Notes under the pieces: generated by a model
The model's database searches: none
Seen by the model: the letters and a program-made list of their open reading frames with translations, nothing else
Told to the model about the DNA's origin: nothing
Program-made: the position numbers and the translations under genes
Shown: in pieces, positions 25,786 through 38,970 of the stretch
Numbering within the stretch: the first letter of the stretch is position 1
How the letters are laid out: each line of letters opens with the position of its first letter
Assembly: GCA_963678675.1 (NCBI GenBank)
Contig: OY783198.1
Span: 23,050,684 to 23,114,683 of the forward strand
From: Xiphydria camelus
Lineage: Eukaryota; Arthropoda; Insecta; Hymenoptera; Xiphydriidae
DNA: 64,000 bases
Reading direction: 5' to 3'

Positions 25786-28373
25786 CATTGACGTAAAGTA
25801 TCTCGTGGCGTCTGAAAAGGGCAAACGAAGGGTCGCGAAACTTGATCGGAGAATCGGGGTAAAATCATTTTAGTACCTACACGACGTGAAAAGAGACGAT
25901 GGCGATGACAAGCCACACACACGGCATCGGATTTTATCCTCCAAGCGCGGGTCGCGCGGTGTCGTATCGCGTCGATATTGCGTGACGATCGTATGTACAC
26001 GCGGACGACGCGATAACGCGTTCATCAGCGATTGATTACGACGCGCGACGACCCTCCGCGCTCGCGAACGACGAACGGCTAACGTGGTCGGGAAATGATC
26101 CTCGCGCAACTCGCCGGAAAGATTGATACCGGTAAATTTTAGTGTAGGTACTCATGATAAAAGAGAAAAAGGTCACATACGCCACTTTACGCCCTTTTGG
26201 TATTGTAGAAGCCAAAAGGGTTTTAAAAGAAATGTGTCCCCGAAATAGATAAAAATACGTAAAATAATAATTTGAAAAACTAAAGGAAAAAGGGCACGAT
26301 AAAAGAGGAACGCACGAGGCTTCTCGGGTGTTTCTACAGTGCGATACAGTCATTTTTCCTTCGAAAACTAATTACATCGGTAGTAACATCTGAAAACCCT
26401 TGTATTTAACCCTTTTGTCGCAGATGCAATAAAATTGACCGGTATCGGTCTTCCCGTGCCGCGAGAAGGGTTCAGTTATCGATTCCCCGTTTATCCCCCG
26501 AAATGAAGCTGATCGCGAAAGATGTGGACCGTCTCTGTTACTTTCATCCGCTTCTCCAAGACTCGAGACCGATCGATCGGTAGGTAACTTTCCACAGCGA
26601 GGAGGAAACCGGAGAGAGAGAGAGAGAGAGGTGCGTATACGAGGTGTCCAAGGGTGGGAACAATGACGGTCCGCAAATATTCCGGGCAAATTGAGAATCC
26701 GCGCGTAATATCCGAGATGCTCGTGGGAACCCGGCTCTCTCCGTCCTTCTCCGAGATCACGAGGACGAGGGGTAGACGGGGAGAGTGGGAGGAATGCAGT
26801 AGGCGGATGAGAGGCGACACGCGGGGAGAAGGAGGGCGAGAGCCTCCGCTTATTTCCCTTCGCCTCGAGATGGACTATTCGCGGCGCGATACACCTCGCG
26901 CGTCTTTCTCGCTCTCGACCAGGTTCCGTTTGTTATTTTTTGTCATCGCGCCGCACTCCTCGGCGAGCACCGCTCAATTCAATTTGCGGTGCATCCAAAG
27001 CGCGCGAATTGAAGGATCACGAGACACTGCGCGTGCTCTTGAAAATACCTGCCGCGCGTACGTTTGTTCGATCGACGAGTCGTGAAACGGTTTGAATTCG
27101 TTTCGGAGCGTTAAAGTTCGGGAAGAACGCGAGCACGGAAAGAGGTTCGTTCCATTCGGCGACCCGTTTTTCCCCGGGACGCTCGCTGTAACTTCTCGCG
27201 AGTCTCCGAAGGTTCGTACTATACAATGGCCTGCGCGAGACGTGCTCGCGCCTTATCGCGATTTCGAGAGTATCTCGGCGAGCCCACCCGTCCACATCGC
27301 TATGCTCCTCTCTCGCGCATCTCCTGCTCACGAACCGTATGAGCTCCGCGAAAAGGCGCCTTCCTTTCCTTCCCATCCTCCGTCCGATTTCCTCGAAAGC
27401 ATACGATTCTTCCAAAGCGGACAAACGACGCCCCTTGCGCGAGACTCGGTCCTACCAGACTGCGCGGTTACGCGTCTTTGTCGTTGCCACACATAAGTAC
27501 CTCGGCTTTCGCGATACATCGTTCCAACATCCCTCCTCCTCTTTCTCCTCTCTCGATATCCTCTACGATTTTCCGCGACGGATTATACAGCGATCCTCCG
27601 TCGAGATCCGACGCGAGGAACGCGCGACATTCGAGAAACCAACAACGGGACCCTCTCCGCGCGGCGTAAAATGCCATTCGTCTCCCCCCCCCCCCCTCGG
27701 CGAGAGCCGAAGGCCCAGCCTAAACAACTCGCCTTTGCGAGTTCGTAGGACGCGCGTTCGGACGTCGTCGGTACGGGCCCCGAGCCTGCGCGCGCTGCCG
27801 AGCCTTTTTCGTCCACGCGAAACGTTTCGGCGCGCGTCTCGCCACCGGTGCGTCATCACGCTGCACGGCTCGTTTGGCGATCGCCGCGCGGTGTAACGAA
27901 CTCGAACGGCCTTGAACGGCGTTATCGGTTGCAGCGCGGTGGGCGCGACGTCGAATTTCGGCCCGAGTGGCCCGACAAATTCGACGGGAGATCCCGACCG
28001 GCGAGCCGGTTTTCCTCGCACGGACCGGCGCGTCGCCCGGGCGAACTTCACCCACGCCCGACGCGCGTCGGATCTCTTCGCGGTTCGAGCGAGTCACCCG
28101 GTATCTATCGCGTACCGCCGTATCGTGGGACCCCCGACAATGCCGTCCCACGGGTTACGTCGAAGCATTCGTGGCATTCCTGCTAGATTATGCGGCCGAT
28201 GCTGCGAGGACGCGCTCGGAACGTTACAGCGTCCTGTGCGCGCACGCGATCTTTCGCGCGCGAATGCAAACGTGAGCGTGCGATCACGCGTATCGACGGT
28301 CGTGAAATTCGCGTTATCGTTGCTTCCCGCGCGATAGAAGCACATATAGGTACCACACGAGGCTGGACTTACA

Positions 28374-28545
28374 CGCCAGAAGAGAAGCTCGAATCGCCGT
28401 TATCTCATTATCTATGAGCTTTTTGGCTCACATTTGTATCAAACTTTTCTAAACATTACATTTCCATTCACAACAGTCTTGTATCGACGTAGGCCAAAAG
28501 TTCACAAGTAATGAGATAACGGTGATTCGAGTGTCTCTCCTGACG
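28374..28545. mobile_element. Foldback MITE
   Basis: Both arms carry CTCGAATC, one variable base, then CCGTTATCTCATTA, inverted. Symmetry extends outward through AGAGA and inward to TTTTGGC. Total about 172 bp with an AT-rich loop. No clear target duplication. Confidence 0.8.
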
Positions 28546-29080
28546 AGTAAATCAAGCCCCGTATGATGTGTGATATCGACAGCGTCGTGCCGGAAGGACA
28601 CGCGCAACGGGTACCATACAGCGCGTCTTTCATCGGGCAAGAGCTGCGAAGGCGCGGAGACGGGGCCGAGACACAACTCCGCGGCAGGGACCTCATGCTT
28701 CCCCGCAACGCGGCGCCGTTGCAACGCGCGAGTCGCCGCGAAAGGATCTATTGCAAAATGCGATTGCAAAACGTACGCGGCGCGACCAGTCGCGCGCGAG
28801 GCACCGCGCTACGGCGATGCGGCGGAGGCGAGGTGCATAGGTGCGCCGGCTCGCGTGGATAAGAATCGAGGTATAGCCGGGGCGCTTGAAAACCCACGAG
28901 AAATCCTGTCTCTCTCTCGAACGTTTCTTGCGCGGTGTCGTTGCAAAACGATCGTTTAACGAGATCGTTGCTCGATATACGCAAGAAGTACACACGTAGG
29001 TATATCGCACCGTACACTGAGTACAATGAGAAATAATTGCTGGGTGCTGAAAAACTGTTTCCTCGAATCAAACAAATAAT

Positions 29081-29337
29081 ACATCGTCGGCTAAATGTGC
29101 TAACTCCATATTTTACGATTTTAAGATGCTTTTGATACTCGGCAACTTCATGGCTAGACTAGACTAAATAATTGACATACATTTTATTTAAAAGAAGGTT
29201 AGACAAATACTGACAACTATTGTGTTACAATCCGTTGTCATATAAGAACTTTTGTATTGATCAAGACAGTTTTTTTCTCGCTCCTGAAAATCTAACTTGA
29301 TGTGAGTTAGCAGGTTAACATATTTAGCCGACGACAT
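29081..29337. mobile_element. MITE, family B (copy 1), with 4-bp target duplication ACAT
   Basis: The element (29085-29333) starts CGTCGGCTAAAT and ends ATTTAGCCGACG. ACAT directly flanks both sides. It is nearly identical over its length to the copy at 58439-58696, except for a deletion of about 9 bp in the left terminal repeat. No open frame of note. Confidence 0.88.
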
Positions 29338-31924
29338 CCAATTTCAGGATCGAGTCGTGCTTCTTCATCGCGCGAGAAAATATTTGACTGGCTCGAGCAA
29401 TCGTTTTGTTTTTACCCAGAAAGAATTTCTCATTCCCACGACGGCATTCTTGAATCGAGAATATATTATATTCTTCGATCACGAATCTCTGTATTCCTGA
29501 TCCTGCAAATTTTAAAAATCGTGCGTTCTTGATCGAATCAACATTTTTTTGACACTGTCAATTACTTCTTTCAGTGCACACTCGCGTCCAATGGGAAACG
29601 AAACGGATGCCGCGAGAGCCGAGGCGCGAGACTCGTCGAGCCCCCTCGCGTTCCTAGGTTATTCGCGCGTGTAGCACACGCGAGAGGGGAGAGAGCGCGT
29701 CCACTTATACCCCGGCGCACAGCTGTTCGTCTTATACGCAATCGCGTATCGGGAGAAGAAACGCGTTTTCGCGCACACAACCGCCGGCGCGCGCAGTCAC
29801 GGCTCTCGAAAACGTCGTGGCGCGGGTGGAAGAATTTTTCCGGTACCCTCTCCTCGGGACACCCGGTATCCGTCGTACGACTCACCGAGAATGACCGACG
29901 CGGCGTCGCGCGCGGCACCGCCGAGCAGAAGCAGAAGCACAGCAGCGCCGGACGAGAAAACTGTGCCAAGAGAACGCGACCGAGTGCACGCGAGCATCCG
30001 CGCTGTCCTACGCTCGCAGCTGCAGCTACGCGTGGCGGGAGCGAAAGCGAGCGCGATGAATTTCGGCTCCGCGCGAGAGAGAACGCTCGTAGTAGGTACC
30101 TCGGGCGCCGTGTGCGACGTCTATTTCGACACGCGTGGTTCCGGACACCCCGTAGCCGTGCGCGTCGAACGTTTACGTCGGTTCAACGAGAGGGGAAGCG
30201 GGGTCACCGTTAACGACCCTCGTCTTACGGGGTGACGCGAGCGAACGCCGAGTAGAGAGACCCGATGCCGAGACTCGAACGTCTACTCGTCTAGTCGCGC
30301 GTTTCGAGCGGACAAAGAAGCGTCCGGCGAATAACGCGTCGAAGGGAGCGGCGCAGTGCAGCGCGTGCTTCTCGGCTCGATTTTCTCGACGAGAAGAAAA
30401 AAGACGAACGAGTCAGAAATCGGAGTGCGAGATTTCGTTCGCACCGCTCCTCGTCCGCGCGCACACCATCGACGAGCGGGTGAAAGGTCGACGCGTAACG
30501 AGATAGCCGCAAGGGAAGCGGACGCAACGCGTCCAACTCTGATCGTCCTCGTCGCTAGTGGATACGATCGATGTTTACTTTTATTTTCGAGGCGGCTCGA
30601 CGGTACACCCGGTAGATCGCGCAGAACTTGTTGCGCCGATCGGCCGACAGGGTGTCGGAAGGGCCGACGGACGTAGGTTGTTGCCGGGTTATTGTCGTAT
30701 CCAACGGGATACGTACACGCGTCGCGCATGTTGACGTTCTGCCGTTTCGCGCGGACGTATAGCGCACGGACGGGAGATCAACACGAATCGTCGTCGCGCG
30801 AGTCGCTACCGCGTACGCATACGCTCTCGGTTCTTCGTACCGCGGCGATGCAACAAACAATCGCATCGTCGATTCGTATTCGCGGGCTCCGCGCTACGGC
30901 GGTGCGGGAGAATTGCTTTCGAATGTCGACGAGGAAAGTGGCGAGAACAATATTTGTCGACGAATTCGACGGATCGCGTCGTTTCTCGTTTTTGCGAGAT
31001 TTCGCCCGTGTAATCGTCCTCTCTCTCTTCGATTCGCGATAAACAGCGTCGGGGATTCGACGGGCACGGCCGAGGCGCGCGACCGCGGTGATTCAACTCG
31101 TGTTTATCTCGAGAGGCGTCAAACTCTCGAGCGCGTTGGACTGGTGGTGGGTGGGCCGCGCGCCATAAGCCCGGCTGTTATTAGCGATTAGCAATTCGTA
31201 CCGCGACCTACCCGAATCTCGTCAAGTTTGCTTCGTCGATTAATGGCTAACGACGACGACGACGACGGCAAAGCTGTGACACGCTCGACGCGAGGAATTT
31301 TTCACAGGGGAATCCGAATCGTTCCGTCGCCCGGTATAACGCCTGTAGTCGCAGCCGTCGCCGCGGTCCTCGCACAGACTTTGGCTATAAATAAATCAGA
31401 CCCGGCTTATCGACAAATTTCCGTTTACTATTCTCGTCGTAATATCCATCCGCTTCGCGGATGCGTCGCGACATCGACACGCTGCGTCGTTGCACTTCCG
31501 CTCGATGTTTCCGAGGGAACGACAACGGTCGCCCTGGTCGCGCGCTCGGGGACGCTACATCGCGTAGGTACGACGACACCATAACCACGACCGTTCGAAC
31601 GTCATCAAAGTCGCGACCGCGGGTACGCTCGCCTCGATGGAAATCGCGCGCGAATCGAGGTCGATCGAGCACCGAGATCTCTTTGTCCGCGGCTCCCCGA
31701 GTCGCAGAGGGTTCGGTGTGAACGCACCTCGCGAGAGAACGCGTCGCTGCGCCTTTCCCGCTCGCGCTATACAGCGCGGAACGCCGCCGAGGGTATCTAC
31801 ACCTACACGGAGCGGATAGTTTCTCGCGCGACGCCGTTGCAACGGCGAAACCATTATTCTTCGCTCGCTCCGATCCTTACCAACCATGCTCGACTGCGTT
31901 GCGTAATGAAAGCTAAGAGGAAGG

Positions 31925-31949
31925 GAGAGAGAGAGAGAGAGAGAGAGAA
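31925..31949. repeat. (GA)n microsatellite
   Basis: About 12 GA units. Confidence 0.9.
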
Positions 31950-32503
31950 GTGCAACGACGGTGAAAGGTTGATAACGAGACGATCCGATTCGGTTTCGCC
32001 GTCCGATTTCCCCTGTTTCCCGTATCTCGATCCGTCTCTAATGGAGGTTCGACGCGTTCGCATCCCGCAACGGACGCCTATGCGTATTCGCGCGAGTTCG
32101 CTTCTCCGGTCGAGCGAGACAACGAAACGAGATTACGAGCCGAGGATACCCACGCGCGAACGCGATGCGAATCGAGCGTAAGGACGCGCGCTCGAGCTTT
32201 CTAACGTTGATTGCGACATTCGTGGCGTCCCGATCTCCTCGTTGTGTACGATAATGTGGGATGCGCGCGGGGAAATCACCTTCGCGGCGTAATAGCGTGT
32301 AACATCGCACGTCATTGCGCGTATCGACGGTGATCGATGCGTACCTGCGCGTACGGGAAAGCAACACGCGTGGGCGTATCGGTAATCGCGCGCAAATTTT
32401 CGCGCATATAGCTACGCATACGGGTAAATTCGGCAAATCCGTCCGTCCGCGATAAACGCGCGTATTATACCTACATCGGACGCGTCTACGCGTCAACGAT
32501 CGC

Positions 32504-32528
32504 GCTCTCTCTCTCTCTCTCTCTCTCC
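32504..32528. repeat. (CT)n microsatellite
   Basis: About 12 CT units. Confidence 0.9.
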
Positions 32529-33729
32529 GGTATTACATAGCAGCCGCGCCGTCGCTCCTCCCTTCCATCGCGCGCCCGATAGTCGAAAAACCATATCGAC
32601 CTTGAACGCGGTCACGGCCGCGATTGCGTAACGGGTATTACGCGAGAAATGGATTCGGCTGTTTGTATACCCGTCGCGCGTAACGGGAGAGGGAGACGAC
32701 GGGCGTTCGGACCCCACGCGACTCTCGCGAGTAAGATTCTCCTTCCGCGCGCGCCTCTCCTTCGTTTCGTTTCCCATTTCTCGAAACGCCTCGAATTCCC
32801 GCCGGAGGGGCCTTGAATTCGGCGGACCGCGACCTTGAATTGCATAACGGTACGGGAAATGGAAGCCGGGCGACGACGACGACCCCGTTTTCGCCCGACG
32901 ACGGAGCGTCGCTTTCACGAAGCCGGGAGGAGGGGGGCCTGCTCCGCGTGAGCACGGTCCTCTCGACCTTGAACGCGGGCGAGTGGTTTCGCGCGTTCGG
33001 ACGCTTAACGGTAATCGAGATCGGCTCGCGGGGAGCGACGTTTCGGTGGGGGGGAAGAGAAGCGGCGAGGTAGACGCGCGCGGATCGCTTCTTCGGAGAG
33101 ACAAGAGGGAAAACGAAGGGGGCACGCCGTGTCTCGAGACGGAGAAATCCCGGGCCCCGCGCGCGCGCGAACGTCCGAGAAGCGAGTCAAGGAGAGGCGA
33201 AACCAGCGGCAACCTCAACCTTGGTTCGCGCGCCCGCGCCGGTTCCGTTCGTTCCATTCACGAATTTCACTTTCACGGCCACGGCCACGTTCGCGGCTCA
33301 CAATCGCGCGAACGGCCCGGGCCGGCTCGGCGTCGCGCTCGCACACGGAGATAGGGAGAGAGAGATGTGCGAACGCGAGCGCGACGCGTGCGCGTCTCGC
33401 TGTTTTTTTTTTTTTTCGTCCTTACCAGGGGACGGAGACCGTTATGCGTACCGCGCGGGGCTGGCGAAGGGGAACCCCGAGAAAAGACGCCACGATCGGA
33501 GAGGAAGGGCCGACGGCGGCGGGGAGAAAAGACGTGCCGGTTTATGGCGCGCGCGGGCGCAACCAACTCCAGCGGTGCGATTTGGACGAAACGCGCGGGG
33601 ACCGATGATGTCTGAGAGAGTTTCGTCGCCGAGTTAGCGCGACCAGTGTATTTTTGTCATCGCGCGTTTCTCAACGCGATATATCGTCGAAGGGAGAAAT
33701 ATACGCGTTTCGGGAAGACAACCAAAGCG

Positions 33730-33760
33730 GAGAAGAAGAAGAAGAAGAAGAAGAAGAAGC
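33730..33760. repeat. (GAA)n microsatellite
   Basis: About ten AGA/GAA units on the plus strand. Confidence 0.9.
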
Positions 33761-34975
33761 AAATTTATTCGCTCCGGGACAGGCTTCTCCTCGCAGCACA
33801 CAACGGCAAAGCTTGCAAAGGAAAGATTCAGCGAAAAATATAGGAAATATGAAACCAAGAGGAAGAACGAAAAAGAGTCATTCGTGTCGTCCGTCGGAAA
33901 GGATTCCTCGCGAGAGACACTTAAGTTTTCGTTAGTTTCCGTTCCTCCGCGAGGAGCTCGCGCGCGGCCGACGCAACGGCGTTCCGGAGTCTCCGTCGAC
34001 CGGTCCCGAGGGACCGAGAAAGAGACGCCGCGGCGTTCGCGGTCGCCGGTTGGTTCTCGACGCATAAAAAGCATCGTTAAGGACACTCTCTCGCGCGGAG
34101 AACCAGTCGACTTATCGCGCGTCTAAACGGGTACGTTTTAATCGAGGCGCCTCTAATCGAGTCCTCGACTTCTTATCGCGACGGTTCGCGCTCGACGATG
34201 TACCTACGCGCCCACTTCGACGCAACCGATATACAACGGGGAACTTCGTTTACGCGCGTCGCGTTATCGTGAAGGTTCGACTCGATGATGGGATCGACGG
34301 AGGCGCGGGTATTTCCTACACGCGTGCGAGCGCGTGGAGAGCCCACTCGCCGCGTCCGTATATATAGTTTCCTTCGTTTATTTTTTTCCGAGCGCATCGC
34401 CGCGACGCGACGTTCCGGATAACTCGGGGCTCGTGCGATCAGTCGCTCGGAAGGGGAACGGACGAGTCGTCCGTCCGCAGCTTTTGCCAAATATGGATTC
34501 GCGACCGGTGCGCGCGCGGGGCACCTGTTGGATCAGCTGATCCCACGAGCCGGTCTCTCGATGAGACCGTGGTGCGGCCAGCCGTCGAGTCGCGTACACT
34601 CGCGTCCGAGCGATTATACTCGCAGTAACGAATATCAGGACTCCCGGCTTTCGAGCCCCCTTGTACACGAGATTTCGCACGAAAAGGATCAATCCCGTCG
34701 ATTTCGACGATTCTCAGAGGCGTTGGCAACGCGCGATGACTCGTATACTACGGATGAATACATTTTACGAGAAAATGGACGGGATCGGTCCGTGGCTCGA
34801 GAGGAGCGGAGCCGCCGAGGGTTCTTTCGTGACGGAGAGCTTCGCGTGCTCCGCGCGACGCCGCGCCGTCGCTCGAATCGATTGCGCGTTCGGGAGGAGA
34901 CGCGCGATTCGACGGTAGGTAGCGGATACACCGACGGGGCGGTTGGTCGTTGGCCCGCGCTGTTTTGCTGACTGA

Positions 34976-35003
<28 letters not shown>
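34976..35003. repeat. (CT)n microsatellite
   Basis: About 13 CT units followed by CCCTCCCT. Confidence 0.9.
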
Positions 35004-35007
<4 letters not shown>

Positions 35008-38000
35008 CCTCTTTTTTCGTCCCTGTCTCCGGACCGACCGTCACGGTCATTATCGGTGGCCGAAGAATCATCAGCGTCTCGGCCCTGACATCGGCCTCTC
35101 ACGGCAAGTGCGCGAGGAGAGACCAAGACCGAGACCGCTACCGCTGCGGCTTTTTCGACGGTCAATGATTCACGAGCGCCGACGAAACTGTCACATTCGC
35201 GGTCAACTACGCGCAGTCGTTGCGCCCGCTTCGGCGCGGAGGTCGAATCCCAGCTTCGTCCACGGTGCTTCGAGAGACGTTTGTCACCGAATCGCGTTTT
35301 TGTTTCTCTCATCCATACCCCGTTTCGCCCTCTTTCCAACGCGCGTGTAGAAATAAAACGCCAAGTCCCCGCGAACGTGTACACGCGGACTCCGACGACG
35401 CAGACTCGCCGTCTCGTTTCGCGGCACCGTTGCGAAACCACTTCCGTCGGACGTTCGGTTGAAGATCGATATCGAGAGTGTCGTTCGAGCGCGACTTCTT
35501 TTTTTTTTTCACTTTTTCCCTTCGACGTCTCTCCCTCCCGACACGAGGCGAGAGAGCGGAAGAATGCGCGTGGAGAGAGAAGAGTCTCGCGGAGAGGTTT
35601 CGACGAAAAATGCGGAAAAACGCGAAACGAATTTCATCGTGCGCGACATTGCGCTCGCCCCGCTAAAGATCAACGAACGCCCTTTCAGTGCAGGTCGTTA
35701 TCTCGGCACATTCGAACCGTGATACGGTGCCGCGGTACGGTGCCCCGTGAAGTGGGCACGATATGCGCGAAGTAAAAATAGTGACGAGCTGGCCTGGGCG
35801 AGCGCAGCGGGAGTCGTCTTTCTCCCGCTCGTGCATGAAAATATTACGGAAAGGGCCGTAGGCCGTACAGTCTCGGCCGCAAATTAGTCCCGGGACCCTT
35901 CCAACGGGTGATCGTGGCGCACGCGCGCGCGTTCCCCGGTTTTCCTCCGCCAAGCGTCGCGGACCCTTTCTCCGGCGCGAGAGCTATTCGAGGCGTCGTG
36001 ACTGAAATCGTTGGGATGTTCGCCGGAAGGGCGTCGTCGGGACGCTCGTCCGTCCGTCCGCGGAGGCTTCCTTCACAGCGCGCGACACGATAAGGGCCGA
36101 ACGAAATTTCTCACCTCTCGCGCATCGTCGAAAGCGGCATGCGTTTCGAGGGAACGGCTCGAAACTATCCGACTTGGCATTAAAATATGCACATTCTCTT
36201 CCACCCGTTGCGGTCGGCGTTCGACGACCCACGCGTTTTATCCGACGAATAATCAACGGCCTCTCGGGTGACGCTCGCGAAATCGGTGGCTAGCGCGAAA
36301 ACGAGCTCTTTTAGGCCGGCCGGCATACATTCCGGTTCAGAACAGTCCGGTTCGATAAATTTGCATCGAAGAAGGGTGAGGTATCAAATAATTATCTATT
36401 TGCTCAGTGGATAAGAAGCTATGTCATTCGATTGGCCAGATATAGCACTGTACGCGTGCATTGTAAATCGCGTTTCGTATTGCAACAAAAGCTTTAAACC
36501 GGACCGATCCGATTCGAAAAGTATGTGGCCGGCCTCAAACAGCGACGGGTCTCAATTCGCGCGAAGAAATTCTTCAGACTGGATGCGCTTATCGCGTCGC
36601 CGAAACGTGTCGAACGAGCGATCTCGCCGAATCTGGAATTATACCGGTGGACGAGGAGCGGCGGCTCGCGCCTCGTCGATGGTCTTTTGTTCGCGTCGCG
36701 ACGATTTCGACACGCGCGGCTCTCGATCCGAGGATCTGACGCGCATAGGTGCTTTCGAACGATGCGCCAATGACCCGAGCGCGATACGCGCAGCCGAGTT
36801 TTCTCAGTAAAAACCCGAAGGACGTACAGGCGTACGTCTTCTCGCCCACACGCACCGAATTTGCCTCGTTCGTTATCGATGTAGCGCCGGCCGTGCGTTC
36901 GCGAAGGATTCTCGTAACAACGACTCGCGCGTATCATCGACGCGCAAATGTATGTACTCGTGCGTACAATCGTGACGAAATACGGCAGAGTTACGATCGC
37001 GCGTGTCAGTCCGATGATATCGGCGCGCGCGTTACCCACGTTGATCCAGCGCTAAGGCGTTGCTGAATTTATTTTTTCCGAATCGAATTTCGAGGACCGT
37101 TCGAACGGCAAACGGCAGACGCAACTGTAACTCACTCTCCTCGTGCTTGAAAGGACATATCATTGAGGCGCGAGCAAGTGAACAAACGGAGTGTTCTGTT
37201 TATCGCAGCGCAAGGCGCGCTTGTTTACAAACAGCAAACGAATTACGGATGCCAGTCGAATGAGTTTCGACCGCGCGATGGGAGTTATCTTTCGCGGAGA
37301 TCGTTCGCCGGGGCTAACCAAACGAAGTTTCTTTACAGGGATTTATCGGGAGGGGAAGGAATGGAGAAGAAAAAGGAACCTCGTCGAGATCGAACGACTC
37401 CGCGTGGGCGAGGAATTCCGCGCGGGCTCGCCTTTTGGCTCTCCATTGGAAAGGGCGTCGGGAAGAAAAACGGATAGTCGCGCGTCCTTTTTTTCCCGTT
37501 CTCGGAAGAATTCAAAATTTTGAAACGCCAAGTCTTCGTACGGCCGGTCGACGAAAGATTATGGAGCGCGCGCGCATGGAACAGCCGCAAGACGATAAGG
37601 CGAGACGCGCGAGTTACGCGACTCGCTCGCCGATAGTTGCGTGCAGAAAGCGCAGGATGCGACGGTGACGAGTTGGCTCGAGTACAAATATAATCGTCGA
37701 AAGGGAAGAAGAACGAGTGTAGGAGCCGAAGGTGGAGAAAGAGGGGGCGGACCGCCACTTTGCACCGAGCGTACGTTCCCCCCTTCCGAATGACCTATAA
37801 GTCGCCCAAACAAAAATACTCGGTCGATGCCATCGAGCCTTACCGTGCGTACGCCGTACGCTTCCCGATGCATCCCGCGAGTCGACGCAGCGCACCCTCT
37901 ATACGAACCGTCCGTGTACAGTCGAGTCGACGACGGCATCGCGCTTCCTCTAAACGCGTTTCTCCGAGAGAAGCGAACCACCGCCGACCGCACGGTGCAC

Positions 38001-38117
38001 GGGACAACGACCCGATCCGTCGGACCCTTCACCTCCCTCGGAGCAAGTACACAGTCGAGCTTCGCACGCGAATCGATGCTTCGTATACTCGCGATCGACC
38101 AAATTGTTCTCTCTCAC

Positions 38118-38482
38118 CTGTCGGAGCTTTCGGAGCTGTCGTATCGATCGGCGCACCGCTTCTTGCCGCAGGGCCCAACCAGGGTGTCCTCGGCGGTTCT
38201 CATTCGACCCTCGAAGGGACTACCTTCGAGTCTGGGAATCCCCGCGCCATCCCCCGGACCCCGCGGCGTTCCAACGGCGTCCTTTTTCCTCTTCCTCGAT
38301 TCTTTGCACGCCTTCTTCGTCGTCGTCGTCGTCGTCGTTATCGCCGCCATCTCCTCGTCCTCCTCTTCCTCTTCCTCCTCGCTCTTCCCGAACTGCAGAC
38401 CGTCGGCCGAGGACGATTCCGTTTCGTCCTGAATCCCGGTCAGGTTCGAGACACCGCCGTCTTCGTCATCGTCGTCCTCTTC

Positions 38483-38517
<35 letters not shown>

Positions 38518-38758
38518 CGTCACCACCAATTACACTCGCGAGGCTAACCTCGCCGTCACCGTCGTCACTCGTAAGGCTATAGCTACGCGTCTCATCACTG
38601 AAACTCGCGCCGTCGAAGAGGTTCCGCGCAACGCCCACGTCGGGCTCGACTGGCTCCTGACCCGAGAACGACGTCTCGCGTTTGTGTCGTTCCCTGGACG
38701 CGCGATTATCGTCCCCCAGGTCGGTGGCCGCGTCTTCTGCGGACGGCCCGTCTGCCAT
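38118..38758 (-). CDS. First coding exon of an unrecognised acidic, probably nuclear protein (partial)
   Basis: I do not recognise this gene. The exon encodes 213 residues plus two bases and ends in a perfect donor (CAG|GTGAGA). The start is the first ATG after an in-frame TAG about 130 nt upstream, in good context (AAGATGG), reading MADGPSAEDAATDLGDDN. In order come a Ser/Asp/Glu-rich segment, an Asp tract of about ten followed by mixed Asp/Glu, a Glu tract, a run of seven Thr, a basic bipartite-like stretch (KKACKESRKRKKD) that could be a nuclear signal, and an end reading GKKRCADRYDSSESSD. Such composition is common in nuclear regulatory proteins, so a nuclear role is inference. The rest should lie at lower coordinates on the minus strand, but I found no convincing next exon. 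The open frame on the opposite strand is its shadow. Confidence 0.7.
38308..38345. repeat. (GTC)n repeat coding for a Thr tract
   Basis: An imperfect trinucleotide run inside the acidic-protein exon. On the minus strand it reads ACG/ACA codons for about seven Thr and two Lys. Length changes here would alter the protein without shifting its frame. Confidence 0.8.
38464..38520. repeat. (GTC)n repeat coding for an Asp/Glu tract
   Basis: A trinucleotide run in the same exon. On the minus strand GAC/GAG/GAA codons give a tract of about ten Asp followed by Glu and Asp. It is a likely length-variable homopolymer tract. Confidence 0.8.
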
Positions 38759-38962
38759 CTTGTAAACGAACGCACTACTGGCAGTGGCCTGTGGCTCGAG
38801 CACGGGCCGCGCCACCGCTTTGCTAGCCCGATACACTCCCTCCTCCTCCTCCTTTTCGCGACTCGACGCTCCCCTCCTCGTGACGGCCTACCACGACCGA
38901 TCCACGAACTCCTCTGGCCGAGAACCACCGACGTGCCCCGAGCGAGCGTCTCGACGAAGGAG

Positions 38963-38970
38963 TGACGTCA
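38963..38970. promoter_or_regulatory. Perfect CRE/ATF palindrome upstream of the acidic-protein exon
   Basis: TGACGTCA lies 205 nt upstream of the ATG at 38758. This octamer is the consensus binding site for CREB/ATF bZIP proteins. Its position suits a proximal promoter, but no TATA box or initiator was convincing nearby. Confidence 0.4.

Larger units (their letters stand above)
29338..38117. other. Gene-poor CpG-rich region, probable intron of the acidic-protein gene
   Basis: It follows the splice donor of the minus-strand exon at 38118-38758, so at least its right part should be intronic. I see no credible downstream exon on the minus strand here. Several microsatellites are present. Confidence 0.45.

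Noticed and set aside
32493..33257. 254-codon minus-strand open frame
   Set aside because: Low-complexity Arg/Ser/Pro sequence with a (CT)n repeat at its end. No homology recognised.
37760..38965. 401-codon plus-strand open frame
   Set aside because: It is the antisense shadow of the acidic exon's trinucleotide runs (Val/Leu/Arg repeats). The minus-strand reading has a donor, a good start and sensible composition.
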